From contig NZ_WKKF01000006.1 of assembly GCF_009674765.1 (NCBI RefSeq), forward strand, positions 110,258 through 174,257: a DNA stretch of 64,000 bases, read 5' to 3'. The notes beneath the pieces were generated by a model. It made no database searches. It saw only the letters and a list, made by a program, of their open reading frames with translations, and was not told where the DNA came from. A program made the position numbers and the translations under genes. Shown here piece by piece: positions 7,150-17,022 of the stretch (positions are counted from its first letter, which is position 1; each line of letters opens with the position of its first letter). The DNA is from Metabacillus idriensis (GTDB lineage: Bacteria > Bacillota > Bacilli > Bacillales > Bacillaceae).

Positions 7150-7841
7150 ACCGATATTCGATTGAAGAGTTTGTTGAAAAGACTGAGCAGCAGGATAAAG
7201 GGCAGGGCTTATTTGAACTTGAGACAGAGAGGCTGCTTGAGATCAATCTGAATGGGCAGATTTGGGCGAAATCAGGGGCGATGGTATCTTACAGAGGGCA
7301 AATTAAATATGAAAGGGAAGGCATTCTTGAACATGGATTCGGCAAGATGTTCAAAAAAGCGTTTACTGGAGAAGGCACGTCATTAATGAAGGCAACCGGG
7401 AATGGAAAGCTGTATTTAGCAGATCAAGGGAAAAAGATTTCGATTTTGAACCTTAAAGGTGAAGAATTATATGTGAATGGAAATGATTTGCTAGCATTTG
7501 AACCATCTATTTCGTGGGATATTAAAATGATGAGAAAAATCGCAGGTATGCTCTCAGGAGGATTATTTAATGTCAAGCTTGAAGGAAGAGGGCTTATTGC
7601 CATTACCTCTCATTATGAGCCGTTAACTCTGCTTGTGAAGCCGGGGGATCCAGTATATACAGATCCAAATGCAACGGTTGCATGGTCCGGCAGTTTAACT
7701 CCAGAATTTGTAACCGACATTTCTTTGAAAACGATACTTGGGCGCGGGAGCGGAGAATCTATTCAAATGAAGTTTGCAGGAGATGGCTTTGTAGTCGTTC
7801 AGCCGTTTGAAGAGGTGTATTTCAGAGAAACGACAAGCTGA
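7146..7841 (+). CDS. AIM24 family protein
   Basis: A 231-residue protein of mostly beta structure with the AIM24 family features: FELETERLLEINLNGQIWAK, GAMVSYRGQIKYE, GEELYVNGNDLLAFEPSI and a closing RGSGESIQMKFAGDGFVVVQ segment. The family name comes from a yeast mitochondrial protein; bacterial members have no established activity. The ATG at 7146 overlaps the methyltransferase stop codon and has GAAGGAGAGATCAA before it, so the longer out-of-place start at 7107 is rejected. Translationally coupled to the methyltransferase. Confidence 0.85.
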   Translation: MNRYSIEEFVEKTEQQDKGQGLFELETERLLEINLNGQIWAKSGAMVSYRGQIKYEREGILEHGFGKMFKKAFTGEGTSLMKATGNGKLYLADQGKKISILNLKGEELYVNGNDLLAFEPSISWDIKMMRKIAGMLSGGLFNVKLEGRGLIAITSHYEPLTLLVKPGDPVYTDPNATVAWSGSLTPEFVTDISLKTILGRGSGESIQMKFAGDGFVVVQPFEEVYFRETTS

Positions 7842-7932
7842 CGGGAGAAATGCTTTGGTTCATTCTTTTCTCCTGTCCTAAAAAATCATGGAAGCTATGG
7901 TATAATAGGGATATGATGAAAGGAAGTGCTGA

Positions 7933-8109
7933 ATGAAGAGCAATGCCAGCAAGTTTCAAAACGGTGAATCTGTCCAAATTGTGAAAACAGGGGAAAGCGT
8001 CACTATCATGCAATCAAAATATATAAAAAATATGCACCGTTACTCTTACATTCTGAAGGAATACCCATCAACCTTTTATTTCGAAGAAGAACTAAACAAG
8101 GATCAATAA
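7933..8109 (+). CDS. Small conserved-looking protein of 58 residues
   Basis: The frame starts MKSNASKFQNGESVQIVKTG and ends FYFEEELNKDQ. AAGGAAGTGCTGA precedes the ATG and a good -10 (TATAAT at 7898) lies 35 bp upstream, so it has its own promoter; a strong terminator follows. The GESVQIV...ESVTIMQSKYI part suggests a small beta barrel, then a Tyr-rich helix. No family was recognised. Confidence 0.6.
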   Translation: MKSNASKFQNGESVQIVKTGESVTIMQSKYIKNMHRYSYILKEYPSTFYFEEELNKDQ

Positions 8110-8110
8110 A

Positions 8111-8163
8111 CAAAGGATGACTATTAACGCAATCTGCGTTCATTAGGTCATCCTTTGTTTTTT
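8111..8163 (+). terminator. Terminator of the 58-residue protein gene
   Basis: CAAAGGATGAC (8111-8121) pairs with GTCATCCTTTG (8147-8157); an inner AACGCA/TGCGTT pairing extends the hairpin. T7 follows. Confidence 0.88.
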
Positions 8164-8316
8164 TGTATCTATGGTGCCATTTAATTGTCCAGATTGGAAA
8201 TAGAGGGAATTATAGCAATTCTTTTGTTATCAAAAATCTTAAATCATCAAAAGCGGGTAAAAATTGCTTCGCAATCTATACCCGTTTTTCATCTGTATTT
8301 TTTTCAGAACCTAAAA

Positions 8317-9330
8317 CTAGGCTTCCAATTGGTTCTTGCCAGCGTTCTCATGCGATATCAGCTTGCTTTTAAACTGATCTGCCTGATGGAACCACCCCGT
8401 ACATGATGAGAGAATCAGCCCGTTTTTTGTCATTTGGCAGACGGCCATATAGGGGTAATGGTTTTTCGCGCGAAATCTCAAATCGAAAAATCGAATCTCA
8501 TATCCAGAAGGGATTGAAAGAACAACAGAATGAACGTGCTTGGAATTTTTTAAAAAGTGGCCAACATTTTCATCCTTTTTTGCTTTATCTAAGACATAGG
8601 CATCCTGATCTGCCTTTTCGAAAGTATGAATCCATTTAAGTTCCTTATTTCGCAGCTCTCCTACATCAAAGAAGGAGTCTGTTTCTAAAACGATATTCCA
8701 GACAGACCAGCGGATAGTTGGAATAATTGTGACTGAGTCATTTCCGTCTACTTCCATTTTGACCATGGCCAATACTCTTCTGGAACTGAAAAATCGCTCT
8801 AAAAGATAGAGTCCAATCATTAAATAAACAATTAGGAAAACCAGCCCGGGATCACCTGTCAACCCCCACAAAGCTAACCCTAATAGATGCAAAAATACGA
8901 TTAGCGGGTCAAACAGCGGAATAAAATTCAATGAAAGCCATTTTTTCGTAAAGGGTCTCGCTGCTTGAGTGCCGTATGCGTTAAAGATATCAAATATGAC
9001 ATGCAGCACTACGGCTAGAAAAATCCAGCCTGATAAATGAATCAGCTCTAGTGCTGTGAAATTAAAATGAAAAAGATAGATAATAGCTGTTAACAAACCC
9101 GTCCACATAAACCATGCAGGGATAGAATGTGACAGTCCGCGGTGATGCTCTGTATACATGTCATTTCCTTTAAACAGCCTGATTCCGTAATCAAAATCAG
9201 GAGCATTCGACCCTAATACAGTTCCGATTAAAACGGCTGAAGCAAGCTCCGGGCGAGCAGCGACTGCAGGGTCTATAAAAGCAAGACCGGCAAGGCCAAA
9301 TCCCATCGTTATATGTGTGCTCGTATCCAT
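8317..9330 (-). CDS. Membrane-bound metal-dependent hydrolase family protein (YfhP-like)
   Basis: A 337-residue protein with four to five membrane helices in the first two thirds and a soluble C-terminal domain. It carries MDTSTHITMGFG, NAPDFDYGIRLF, HHRGLSHSIPAW and HVIFDIFNAYG, the His/Asp pattern of the YdjM/YfhP family (LexA-regulated, membrane-bound, predicted metal-dependent hydrolases). B. subtilis YfhP, of similar length, sits elsewhere in that chromosome. GGAGG lies 8 bp before the ATG at 9330, excluding the longer frame to 9363. It is followed, 53 bp upstream on the same strand, by ugtP. Confidence 0.85.
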   Translation of the reverse strand: MDTSTHITMGFGLAGLAFIDPAVAARPELASAVLIGTVLGSNAPDFDYGIRLFKGNDMYTEHHRGLSHSIPAWFMWTGLLTAIIYLFHFNFTALELIHLSGWIFLAVVLHVIFDIFNAYGTQAARPFTKKWLSLNFIPLFDPLIVFLHLLGLALWGLTGDPGLVFLIVYLMIGLYLLERFFSSRRVLAMVKMEVDGNDSVTIIPTIRWSVWNIVLETDSFFDVGELRNKELKWIHTFEKADQDAYVLDKAKKDENVGHFLKNSKHVHSVVLSIPSGYEIRFFDLRFRAKNHYPYMAVCQMTKNGLILSSCTGWFHQADQFKSKLISHENAGKNQLEA

Positions 9331-9383
9331 ACAATTGACCTCCAGGATTCTATTCCCCTTCATCCTGAAAGCCGCAGGCTCTT

Positions 9384-10529
9384 TTACTGAGCTTTAATAT
9401 ATTTTTTCTCTTTAAAGACAGCAGCCTCTTTTACGATATCTTCCATAATCGTAAGAGAAGAATGCGGATGGTGCAGCCGTTTAATATTCCGCTTCATTCT
9501 GCGCAGCTTTTTGGCATCCCGAAGCAGGGTGCTGACAGCATCGTATACTTCTTCAGATCGATTTACGACAAGTGCAGCTTCGTTTTCCTGGAAAAAGAGC
9601 GCATTTTCCTTTTCCTGACCAGGGACAGGTTTATATAGAATGACCGGCACACCGACTGCAGCTGCTTCGCTTAGGGTGATTCCGCCTGGTTTTGTCACCA
9701 TGCAGGAAGCGATCCGGAACAATTCATCTACTCGTTCGACATAACCAAGAAGTTTTAAGTTCTCCTTGTTCTTTCCGGTTATGCTCTCTAGACTTTCTTT
9801 TAATGCAGTGTTGTTTCCGCAGACAACAACGGTCTGCAGATTTTTGTCTGCTAAGAACGATTCGCACAGCTCTTTGACATTTTTCAAAACTCCGTGCGCA
9901 CCGGCCATAACCAGCAGTGTTTTCTTGGCTGGATCTAAATTGTATTTTCTATATATGGCATTTTCATTTAAATTTTCTTCAAACTGAGAGCGGATTGGGA
10001 TGCCTGTCACCTTAACGGCTGCAGGATGAATGCCAAGGCTCATGACTTTTTCTTTTACTCTTTTGCTCGCGACATAGTATTTGTCAATGTTTTTATGAAC
10101 CCATATTTTATGAAGGCAAAAATCTGTGAGAACATTGAAAGTCGGGATGATATTTCCCGTGCGCCTGCGGTATTCAGGCACGACAATGATCGGAAATGTG
10201 TTAATAATGATGTCAGGCTGCTCTTTTTCGATCAGCTCGTGCAGTCTTTTGTTGCCAAGCTTAAAATATAGAGTAAGAAGCTTCTTGTTGTAAATTTTGT
10301 CTACACCGTAGTAAAACATGCGGTAAAATTGCTTTCCGATTGTAAAGCTTTTTAAATAGAGGTACTGAGTGATCTCTGTAAATACAGGATTAGATTCTGC
10401 ATATAAATCCGACACCACCACTTCCTCAATTCCCAAGTCCTTGCATTGCTTTACAAGTGTTTTTGAGACTTGAACATGTCCATTCCCGTACTTTGCAGTT
10501 AAGATCAGCACTTTTGGTTTTTTTAACAA
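9384..10529 (-). CDS. ugtP: Diglucosyl diacylglycerol synthase UgtP (YpfP)
   Basis: A 381-residue GT28 glycosyltransferase almost collinear with B. subtilis UgtP (382 residues). Clear blocks include VLILTAKYGNGHVQVSKTL, TQYLYLKSFTIGKQFYR, NTFPIIVVPEYRRRTG, MAGAHGVLKNVKEL and the UDP-sugar site TKPGGITLSEAAAVGVPVIL. It adds glucose from UDP-glucose to diacylglycerol to make the lipoteichoic acid anchor; in B. subtilis it also links nutrient state to cell size by inhibiting FtsZ. The start is TTG at 10529 behind GAGGTG; upstream in-frame codons lack a ribosome binding site. Position near cspD and metA is as in B. subtilis. Confidence 0.96.
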   Translation of the reverse strand: MLKKPKVLILTAKYGNGHVQVSKTLVKQCKDLGIEEVVVSDLYAESNPVFTEITQYLYLKSFTIGKQFYRMFYYGVDKIYNKKLLTLYFKLGNKRLHELIEKEQPDIIINTFPIIVVPEYRRRTGNIIPTFNVLTDFCLHKIWVHKNIDKYYVASKRVKEKVMSLGIHPAAVKVTGIPIRSQFEENLNENAIYRKYNLDPAKKTLLVMAGAHGVLKNVKELCESFLADKNLQTVVVCGNNTALKESLESITGKNKENLKLLGYVERVDELFRIASCMVTKPGGITLSEAAAVGVPVILYKPVPGQEKENALFFQENEAALVVNRSEEVYDAVSTLLRDAKKLRRMKRNIKRLHHPHSSLTIMEDIVKEAAVFKEKKYIKAQ

Positions 10530-10690
10530 TGCATTCACCTCAAATTTAATCTGAAAACAAAGAAACATGATTAACTACGATCAGCGTATCATATGAATAT
10601 TTAAGAAATATAAAGATTACATAAAATTTAAATTAAATTCTGCTTAATTTTAACAAAATAATCCAATAGTTGTAACCTTTTTTAAAAAGT

Positions 10691-11599
10691 TCATTCCCAT
10701 TCGTAAGGTGTTTCCTGGTAGACGCAATAATTCAGCCAGTTGGCAAATAAGAGGTGGGCATGGGATTTCCATTTCTGTACAGGCTTTCTAGCCGGATCAT
10801 TATCCGGAAAATAGGAAAGCGGGATGGCGGTATTCATCCCTTTAGCCAAGTCGCGTTCATATTCCTCTCTCAGCGTAAGCAAATCGTATTCCGGATGACC
10901 TGTAAGAAAAACTTGCTTCGCATCCTTTGATGAGACTAGACAGACGCCGGCTTCAGCAGATTCACTGATAATCTCAAGTGCTTCAACCGCTTCGATATCT
11001 TGTCTCTTTATATCCGTATGCCGGGAATGCGGCACATAGTATTGATCATCGAAGCCTCTGACAATTTTTACAGAACTATTACAAATATCATGCTTGAAAA
11101 CACCGAAGCATTTTTCCTTCAGACTATATTTATTTACGCCGTAATGATAGTAAAGTCCTGCTTGTGCACCCCAGCATATATGCAGAGTGGAAGTGACATT
11201 CTGGTTTGTCCATGCAAAAATCTCTTTAAGCTCTTCCCAATAGGACACTTCTTCAAATTCGAGATGCTCAATCGGTGCACCTGTAATGATCATTCCGTCA
11301 AATTTTTTGTGGCGGATTTTATTAAATGTCGTATAAAACTGCTTAAGATGCTGCTGCTTTTCTGTTTTTGAGACATGCGTTTCCGGGCGCAAAAAGGTAA
11401 TATTCAGCTGCAGCGGCGAGTTTCCGAGAAGACGCAATAATTGCACCTCTGTTTTTTGTTTTTCGGGCATAATATTTAAAATCACGATATTTAAAGGTCT
11501 GATGTCCTGCTGATAGGCTCTGGCATCATCCATGATAAAGATGTTTTCTTTTTCAAGAATTTCTTTGGCGGGAAGGTCGGCTGGAATATTAATAGGCAT
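10691..11599 (-). CDS. metAA: Homoserine O-acetyltransferase (MetA family)
   Basis: A 302-residue protein (B. subtilis MetA 301). The nucleophile Cys142 is in [13 protein letters not shown], and His235-x-Glu237 is in TGHPEYDLL, completing the triad. Residue 111 is Glu (GAPIEHLEF), which in this family favours acetyl-CoA over succinyl-CoA, so the product is O-acetylhomoserine for methionine synthesis. No S-box riboswitch is present in the 131 bp divergent gap to fhs, so control may be through a regulator instead. A following 3' UTR separates it from ugtP by 160 bp. Confidence 0.95.
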   Translation of the reverse strand: MPINIPADLPAKEILEKENIFIMDDARAYQQDIRPLNIVILNIMPEKQKTEVQLLRLLGNSPLQLNITFLRPETHVSKTEKQQHLKQFYTTFNKIRHKKFDGMIITGAPIEHLEFEEVSYWEELKEIFAWTNQNVTSTLHICWGAQAGLYYHYGVNKYSLKEKCFGVFKHDICNSSVKIVRGFDDQYYVPHSRHTDIKRQDIEAVEALEIISESAEAGVCLVSSKDAKQVFLTGHPEYDLLTLREEYERDLAKGMNTAIPLSYFPDNDPARKPVQKWKSHAHLLFANWLNYCVYQETPYEWE

Positions 11600-11730
11600 G
11601 AAAGAACCTCAACTTTCTTTATCATTCTGAGTTTTCTCTATTATAGAAAGTTTAGAATAATAATTCAATTTGCTTTTGTGTTACAATTGTGCGTGAAATC
11701 TATATATAAAAGCAGAAAGTAGGGCGCTGT

Positions 11731-13416
11731 GTGTTAAAAATAAAACATAAATCAGACATCGAAATCGCTCAGGAAGCACCAATCAAGCCGATTCAGGAGA
11801 TTTTTGGCGGTCTTGATATTCTAGAAGATGAAATTGAATATTACGGAAAATACAAAGCGAAAATATCTTTGGAATTTTTAAATCGGGTGAAAACAAAACC
11901 TGACGGAAAAGTGATTTTGGTGACGGCTATTAATCCCACTCCTGCAGGAGAAGGGAAATCGACTGTAACCGTTGGACTTGGCCAGGCCCTTAATCTGCTG
12001 AAGAAAAAAGCCGTCATTGCGATGAGGGAGCCGTCACTCGGTCCAACAATGGGCATTAAAGGCGGAGCTGCTGGAGGCGGGTACTCGCAAGTTATTCCCA
12101 TGGAAGAGATCAACCTGCATTTTACAGGTGACATACACGCAATCACGACAGCTAATAATGCACTGGCAGCACTAATTGACAATCATATTCATCAAGGGAA
12201 CGAATGCAAGCTTGATCCGCGAAGAATCACCTGGAAAAGGGTTCTGGATTTAAATGACCGTGCCCTTAGAAACGTAGTTATTGGCCTTGGCGGACCGGCA
12301 AATGGAACACCAAGGGAAGATCATTTCGACATAACCGTAGCCTCTGAAATCATGGCTATTCTTTGTCTTGCCTCTGACCTTGATGATTTAAATAAAAGAC
12401 TTTCTAAAATTGTTGTTGGCTTTTCTTATGAGCGAGAGCCAGTAACAGTCGGTGATATGGGATACGAAGGAGCTTTGACTCTCTTATTGAAAGACGCCCT
12501 TAAACCTAATCTTGTTCAAACGCTTGAACACACTCCGGCGATTATACATGGTGGACCATTTGCAAACATTGCCCACGGCTGCAATAGCCTTCTCGGCACA
12601 AAAATGGCTGCAAAGCTCGGTGACTATGTTGTGACGGAAGCAGGATTCGGAGCTGATCTCGGAGCAGAGAAATTCCTTCATATTAAAACGCGGGCTGGAG
12701 AATTTTCACCTGCAGCGGTTGTCATTGTCGCAACAGTAAGAGCTTTAAAAATGCATGGAGGCGTGCCGAAAGACAAGCTTGGAATCTCAAATAAAGATGC
12801 AATGCTTGCAGGTGCAGAAAATCTTGCGAAGCATATTGAATCGATTGAAAGCTTCGGACTTCCTTATGTTGTAGCGGTTAATCGTTTTGTGACAGACTCA
12901 GAGGAAGAAACGGATGCTCTCATGAAGTGGTGCGAGGAGCATGCTCATCCTGCAGCTCTTACGGAAGTTTGGGAAAAAGGCGGTGCAGGCGGAATAGAGC
13001 TTGCAGAAAAAGTGCTTGAAACAATCGGGCATACGGATAATCACTTCGATTACTTATATGATTTAAATGACAGCATTAAGGATAAAATTGAAAAAGTTGC
13101 TAAATCTGTTTATGGAGCTAAAGGCGTTGATTTTTCTTCAAAGGCACTGAAGCAAGTAAAAGAATTTGAACAGTATGGATGGTCTAATTTGCCCATATGC
13201 ATGGCGAAAACGCAATACTCCCTTTCAGATCAGCCTGAGCTTCTTGGCAGGCCGAAGGATTTTACACTGACAATCCGGGAACTGAAGCCATCAATTGGTG
13301 CGGGATTCCTGGTTTGTTTAACAGGAGATATTATGACAATGCCCGGTCTGCCGAAAAAACCGGCTGCGCTTTCAATGAGTGTAGATGAAAACGGCAAGGC
13401 AAGAGGACTGTTTTGA
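11731..13416 (+). CDS. fhs: Formate-tetrahydrofolate ligase
   Basis: A 561-residue enzyme of standard length with the P-loop [38 protein letters not shown] and [13 protein letters not shown] blocks typical of Fhs. It makes 10-formyl-THF from formate, ATP and THF, feeding purines and initiator fMet. The start is GTG at 11731 behind AGTAGGGCG. B. subtilis 168 is not known to me to carry fhs, so this is an addition within the metA-bsaA interval. Its stop overlaps the next ATG (TGATG), giving an operon with an unknown protein and a glutathione peroxidase. Confidence 0.96.
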   Translation: MLKIKHKSDIEIAQEAPIKPIQEIFGGLDILEDEIEYYGKYKAKISLEFLNRVKTKPDGKVILVTAINPTPAGEGKSTVTVGLGQALNLLKKKAVIAMREPSLGPTMGIKGGAAGGGYSQVIPMEEINLHFTGDIHAITTANNALAALIDNHIHQGNECKLDPRRITWKRVLDLNDRALRNVVIGLGGPANGTPREDHFDITVASEIMAILCLASDLDDLNKRLSKIVVGFSYEREPVTVGDMGYEGALTLLLKDALKPNLVQTLEHTPAIIHGGPFANIAHGCNSLLGTKMAAKLGDYVVTEAGFGADLGAEKFLHIKTRAGEFSPAAVVIVATVRALKMHGGVPKDKLGISNKDAMLAGAENLAKHIESIESFGLPYVVAVNRFVTDSEEETDALMKWCEEHAHPAALTEVWEKGGAGGIELAEKVLETIGHTDNHFDYLYDLNDSIKDKIEKVAKSVYGAKGVDFSSKALKQVKEFEQYGWSNLPICMAKTQYSLSDQPELLGRPKDFTLTIRELKPSIGAGFLVCLTGDIMTMPGLPKKPAALSMSVDENGKARGLF

Positions 13417-13919
13417 TGTTTGATCCGACTGCTTTTGATAACTTAAAGGTCGTCCTGGAAGGGGCGATTTACGATGCTGATCTTGGCGGAGTCATTACCG
13501 TAATAGACCGAAAAGATTTAGTGGATCTTGCAGCCATGTCAAGATGCTACCAAAATACGTTTCAATTAAAAGAAGGAAAAAAAGCAGCTTCCGCTGAATT
13601 TCATCTATTGATGAATGTGTCACAATTATCCGGTGAACTGTTAAAGTCCGCTGCAGTTCCCGGGTGTGAAGTGATTTTATTCTTCCATGCCCGGACACCT
13701 GAAGATGAGACGTATATTAAATCAATCATTGAAGATCACTGGGGCGTTCATCAAGAGGTAACTCACAGGATTTCATACGGAGTCCCGTTTGAGGTCTATC
13801 ATCATACATTTGAAGTGCAATTCAACCGGCTTATCGGGGAAGAACAGATCGATGACTTAATCGCTATGGCTGATCATGCCATCGATACCCTTGAAAAAAT
13901 AGATGAAGGAGCAAAGTGA
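13416..13919 (+). CDS. Unknown protein coupled to fhs and bsaA
   Basis: A 167-residue soluble protein, beginning [20 protein letters not shown]. It has no signal peptide or membrane helix; features are [18 protein letters not shown] near residue 20-37, a [16 protein letters not shown] strand and a closing helical [18 protein letters not shown]. No family was recognised. TGATG overlaps at both ends bind it to fhs before and bsaA after, so the three proteins are probably produced in fixed proportion. The tight coupling suggests a link to one-carbon or redox metabolism, but this is only context. Confidence 0.8.
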   Translation: MFDPTAFDNLKVVLEGAIYDADLGGVITVIDRKDLVDLAAMSRCYQNTFQLKEGKKAASAEFHLLMNVSQLSGELLKSAAVPGCEVILFFHARTPEDETYIKSIIEDHWGVHQEVTHRISYGVPFEVYHHTFEVQFNRLIGEEQIDDLIAMADHAIDTLEKIDEGAK

Positions 13920-14404
13920 TGAGTATTTATGACATAAAAATGAAAACCATAAATGGCGCGGAACAATCTATGAGTTCCTATAAAGGAAAGGTTCTCGTTA
14001 TTGTGAACACAGCAAGCAAATGCGGCTTCACTCCGCAATATAAGGGACTGCAGGAGCTTTATGAACGCTATCAATCTGAAGGGCTTGAAATCTTGGGTTT
14101 TCCTTGCAACCAGTTTATGAGCCAGGAGCCTGGAGACGAAGAAGAAATCAAAAGCTTCTGTGAAATAAATTACGGAGTAACATTTCCGATGTTTGCAAAG
14201 GTTGATGTAAACGGCTCTGATGCCCATCCGCTTTTTACACACTTAACAAACGAGGCGCCTGGTCTCTTGGGTTCAAAAGCTGTGAAGTGGAACTTCACGA
14301 AATTTCTAGTAGATCGAAACGGTAAAGCAGTTGAAAGGTTTTCGCCAAATACAGACCCTAAAGAATTGGAAGAGAAAATTCAGCAGCTGTTAAAAGAAGC
14401 TTAA
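13919..14404 (+). CDS. bsaA: Glutathione peroxidase family protein BsaA
   Basis: A 161-residue thioredoxin-fold peroxidase. The peroxidatic Cys is in [12 protein letters not shown], with the partner Gln in [12 protein letters not shown] and Trp/Asn in [10 protein letters not shown], the GPx tetrad. Cysteine replaces selenocysteine, and the second cysteine in PCNQF can act as the resolving residue, so the likely electron donor is thioredoxin rather than glutathione. The ATG overlaps the previous stop (TGATG). In B. subtilis bsaA also lies beside metA and ypgQ. A terminator follows. Confidence 0.93.
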   Translation: MSIYDIKMKTINGAEQSMSSYKGKVLVIVNTASKCGFTPQYKGLQELYERYQSEGLEILGFPCNQFMSQEPGDEEEIKSFCEINYGVTFPMFAKVDVNGSDAHPLFTHLTNEAPGLLGSKAVKWNFTKFLVDRNGKAVERFSPNTDPKELEEKIQQLLKEA

Positions 14405-14458
14405 GCTGACTGAAGAGCTCTTCTTGTCTTGTTATTTATTCATTTCTCATCATTTAAA

Positions 14459-14490
14459 AGAAGAAGCCTGAGTAATCGGCTTCTTTTCTT
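14459..14490 (+). terminator. Terminator of the fhs-bsaA operon
   Basis: AAGAAGCC pairs with GGCTTCTT around TGAGTAATC, followed by TTCTT. Confidence 0.7.
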
Positions 14491-14515
14491 ATATCCATTC
14501 CAAGGAGGATCCTTC

Positions 14516-15379
14516 ATGAAAATCATTGATGCTCATATGCATATTTCTAAGATTCAAAGCTTTAAGCAAACGGCTGAGACATTATCATTTGTTGACTACT
14601 CGATTGACGGCCTGCAAAAAGAATATGAAGCAGAAGGCGTTGTTGCTGCAATAGCCATGGGTGTGACAGAAACTATACCTGGGGCATTTCCTGATCCCGA
14701 AGCTGAAACACCGATGGGAATTGACTTTGATGGACCGGTTCCAAACGAGTTTTTTTATTGTCCGGGGATCAACCCCAATAAATTGAATGAACAAAACCTG
14801 TTATTGCTTGAAAAGTCGCTTCAGAATCCGCAGACTGCAGGAATTAAAATCTATTTGGGGTATTATCCTTATTATGCCTATGACAAGGTTTATGGCCCTA
14901 TATATGAACTCGCAAAAGCCTACAGACTTCCTGTTGTTTTTCACACAGGCGATACATACTCTGAACGCGGTCTTTTAAAATACAGTCATCCGCTTACACT
15001 TGACGAAGTGGCAGTCGAAAACCGCGATATCCAATTTATGATGGCGCATTTAGGGGACCCATGGGTGCTGGACGGGGCAGAAGTTGTCAATAAAAATGAC
15101 AATATGTTTGCAGACTTGTCAGGACTGATTGTCGGCACTGCCAAGGATATTTCAGATAAAAAACAATCAAGGTTCTTTGATCATCTTCTTCATGCTTTGT
15201 CTTATTGCGAACACTATGAAAAGCTTTTGTTTGGAACGGACTGGCCATTAATTGGTGTTAAGCCTTTTGTAGATTTATATAAGGACATTATTCCTGATGA
15301 GCATCACGAGAACTTTTTTTATAAGAATGCACTGAGATTATTTCCAAAATTAAATATGGTTTTAAAAGAGGATTCTTAA
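14516..15379 (+). CDS. Amidohydrolase family protein
   Basis: A 287-residue TIM-barrel hydrolase of the amidohydrolase-2 type. It starts IIDAHMHISK with the HxH metal pair, continues with GIKIYLGYYPYYAYD, a VVFHTGDTY strand end with the next His, MMAHLGDPW with another, and LLFGTDWPL with the final Asp. Substrate is unknown; relatives include decarboxylases and lactonases. AAGGAGGATCCTTC precedes the ATG at 14516, so the longer frame from 14429, which crosses the terminator, is rejected. It stands alone upstream of the DegV gene. Confidence 0.88.
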   Translation: MKIIDAHMHISKIQSFKQTAETLSFVDYSIDGLQKEYEAEGVVAAIAMGVTETIPGAFPDPEAETPMGIDFDGPVPNEFFYCPGINPNKLNEQNLLLLEKSLQNPQTAGIKIYLGYYPYYAYDKVYGPIYELAKAYRLPVVFHTGDTYSERGLLKYSHPLTLDEVAVENRDIQFMMAHLGDPWVLDGAEVVNKNDNMFADLSGLIVGTAKDISDKKQSRFFDHLLHALSYCEHYEKLLFGTDWPLIGVKPFVDLYKDIIPDEHHENFFYKNALRLFPKLNMVLKEDS

Positions 15380-15442
15380 ATGTCTGTGCTTAATAAAAAT
15401 AAACGGGGATAGTTTGAATTCTAAACAAAGGGGTAGTCATAT

Positions 15443-16288
15443 ATGAGGAGAAAAATTGCATGGGTAACAGACAGCACGGCAAGCATTGATGCGGAGATGA
15501 AAGATCATCCGGACGTCTACTGGGTGCCGATGGTCATCTGTATAAATGATGAAGAATATCTTGACGGAGTGAATCTACAGGCAGATGATCTTTATGCCTT
15601 ATTAAAAGACTCATCAAATGCCATTACCACCTCACAGCCGCCGCCAGGTGCATTTGTCGAGCTCTATACGGAGCTTGCAGAGAACTATGATGAAATAGTT
15701 TCAATCCACTTATCCAGTTTGCTCAGCGGTACATATACTTCTGCTGTGCAGGCTGCTGCTGAAGTTGATATTCCTGTAACTGTGGTTGATTCTTTGACAT
15801 TATCTGAGCCTTTAACAAGATTAGTTAAGGCAGCGATAAAAATGCATGAATCCGGTCTTGCACCGGATGAAATTGCCGCAAAGCTTGTAACACTTCGTGA
15901 AAATCACCGCACATATGTCCTGATCGGCGATTTAACAAGGCTTCATAAGAGTGGCAGAATGTCGGGGACACAATATTATCTCGGAAGTCTATTAAACATA
16001 CAGCCCATCATCCGCGTAGAATCAGGCAAGCTTACCACGGCTGAGAAAGTAAGATCAGAGAAAAAAGCGTTTCAGTATATTATCAATCTAATAAAAAATG
16101 GAAATCAAAATCACGGCATTCATGAAATAGCTGTTTTATTCAGCTCCAAACTCGACAAATCTTCAAAACTGTATGAAGTCCTTCAAAAAGAATTTCCGGA
16201 CATTCATATAAAGCTTGTTCCGCTCTGCACAACCATTGGAGTACATACAGGAGAGGATGTCGTGGGCGTGACGTGGTTTGAAGAATAG
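15443..16288 (+). CDS. DegV family fatty-acid-binding protein
   Basis: A 281-residue DegV fold protein: WVTDSTASIDAEM at the start, TTSQPPPGAFVELY near residue 60, SIHLSSLLSGTYTSAVQA, and a C-terminal HTGEDVVGVTWFEE. The TSQPP and LSGTY residues contact the carboxylate of a bound fatty acid. In Firmicutes such proteins act as FakB, presenting fatty acids to the kinase FakA; whether this one does is inferred. AAAGGGGTAGTC precedes the ATG. It is 11 bp from ypgQ. A second DegV gene is at 33193. Confidence 0.9.
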   Translation: MRRKIAWVTDSTASIDAEMKDHPDVYWVPMVICINDEEYLDGVNLQADDLYALLKDSSNAITTSQPPPGAFVELYTELAENYDEIVSIHLSSLLSGTYTSAVQAAAEVDIPVTVVDSLTLSEPLTRLVKAAIKMHESGLAPDEIAAKLVTLRENHRTYVLIGDLTRLHKSGRMSGTQYYLGSLLNIQPIIRVESGKLTTAEKVRSEKKAFQYIINLIKNGNQNHGIHEIAVLFSSKLDKSSKLYEVLQKEFPDIHIKLVPLCTTIGVHTGEDVVGVTWFEE

Positions 16289-16299
16289 GAAGTGTCAAT

Positions 16300-16950
16300 A
16301 TGAAACAAATCACAGAAAACATAGAAAAATTTGTTAAAGTCCGTCTTGAAACAGAGGGCACTGGACACGATTGGCTCCATATTGACAGAGTGCGCAGAAC
16401 AGCTCTTAATCTCGCGAAAAAATACTCGTGTGATTTAACCATTATCGAGCTTTCCGCTTTATTGCACGATTTAATCGACGATAAGATGAGCGATGACATC
16501 AGGATGAAAACCGATGAGGTTGCCAATCTTTTAAGAGAAGAAGGACTCGATTCTGATTCGATTCAGGAAGTCCTGACCATTATTTCGACCATATCGTTTA
16601 AAGGCGGAAAAAAAAGATCGGTTTCTTCAATAGAAGCACAGATTGTACAAGATGCAGACAGACTGGATGCGATGGGTGCAATTGGCATAGCCAGAGTTTT
16701 TTCTTACGGCGGTTCAAAAGGAAACCTTATTTATGATCCTTCCATACCAACTCGTGACAGCATGACTTACGAAGAATACCGTACAATTAAGTCAACATCG
16801 ATCAATCATTTCTATGAAAAACTGCTGAAGCTCAAGGATTTAATGAATACCGAAGAAGGCAAAATGCTTGCGCAGCAGCGTCACCAATTCATGGTCGACT
16901 ACTTATCTCAATTTTTTCTTGAATGGGAAGGACCAAACAGAGGACTGTAA
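16300..16950 (+). CDS. ypgQ: HD-domain phosphohydrolase YpgQ
   Basis: A 216-residue all-helical HD protein. Metal ligands are His in GHDWLHIDRVRRTA, the His-Asp pair in ALLHDLIDDKM, and Asp in VQDADRLDAMGAIG. B. subtilis YpgQ of the same size is a Mn-dependent nucleotide pyrophosphohydrolase, which is the likely activity here. AGGAAGTGTCAAT precedes the ATG, 11 bp after the DegV stop, so they are probably cotranscribed. ypgR follows after 72 bp, as in B. subtilis. Confidence 0.92.
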   Translation: MKQITENIEKFVKVRLETEGTGHDWLHIDRVRRTALNLAKKYSCDLTIIELSALLHDLIDDKMSDDIRMKTDEVANLLREEGLDSDSIQEVLTIISTISFKGGKKRSVSSIEAQIVQDADRLDAMGAIGIARVFSYGGSKGNLIYDPSIPTRDSMTYEEYRTIKSTSINHFYEKLLKLKDLMNTEEGKMLAQQRHQFMVDYLSQFFLEWEGPNRGL

Positions 16951-17022
16951 GCCGGGTCCTCTAAATGGCATGACCTCTTTCAGCTATGGTAGAATGAGTG
17001 CAGAGATTAAACAAGGAGTGAC

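Noticed and set aside
11600-11730. SAM (S-box) riboswitch upstream of metA
   Set aside because: The gap is 131 bp, divergent, and lacks the conserved S-box core; it is too short for leader plus terminator.
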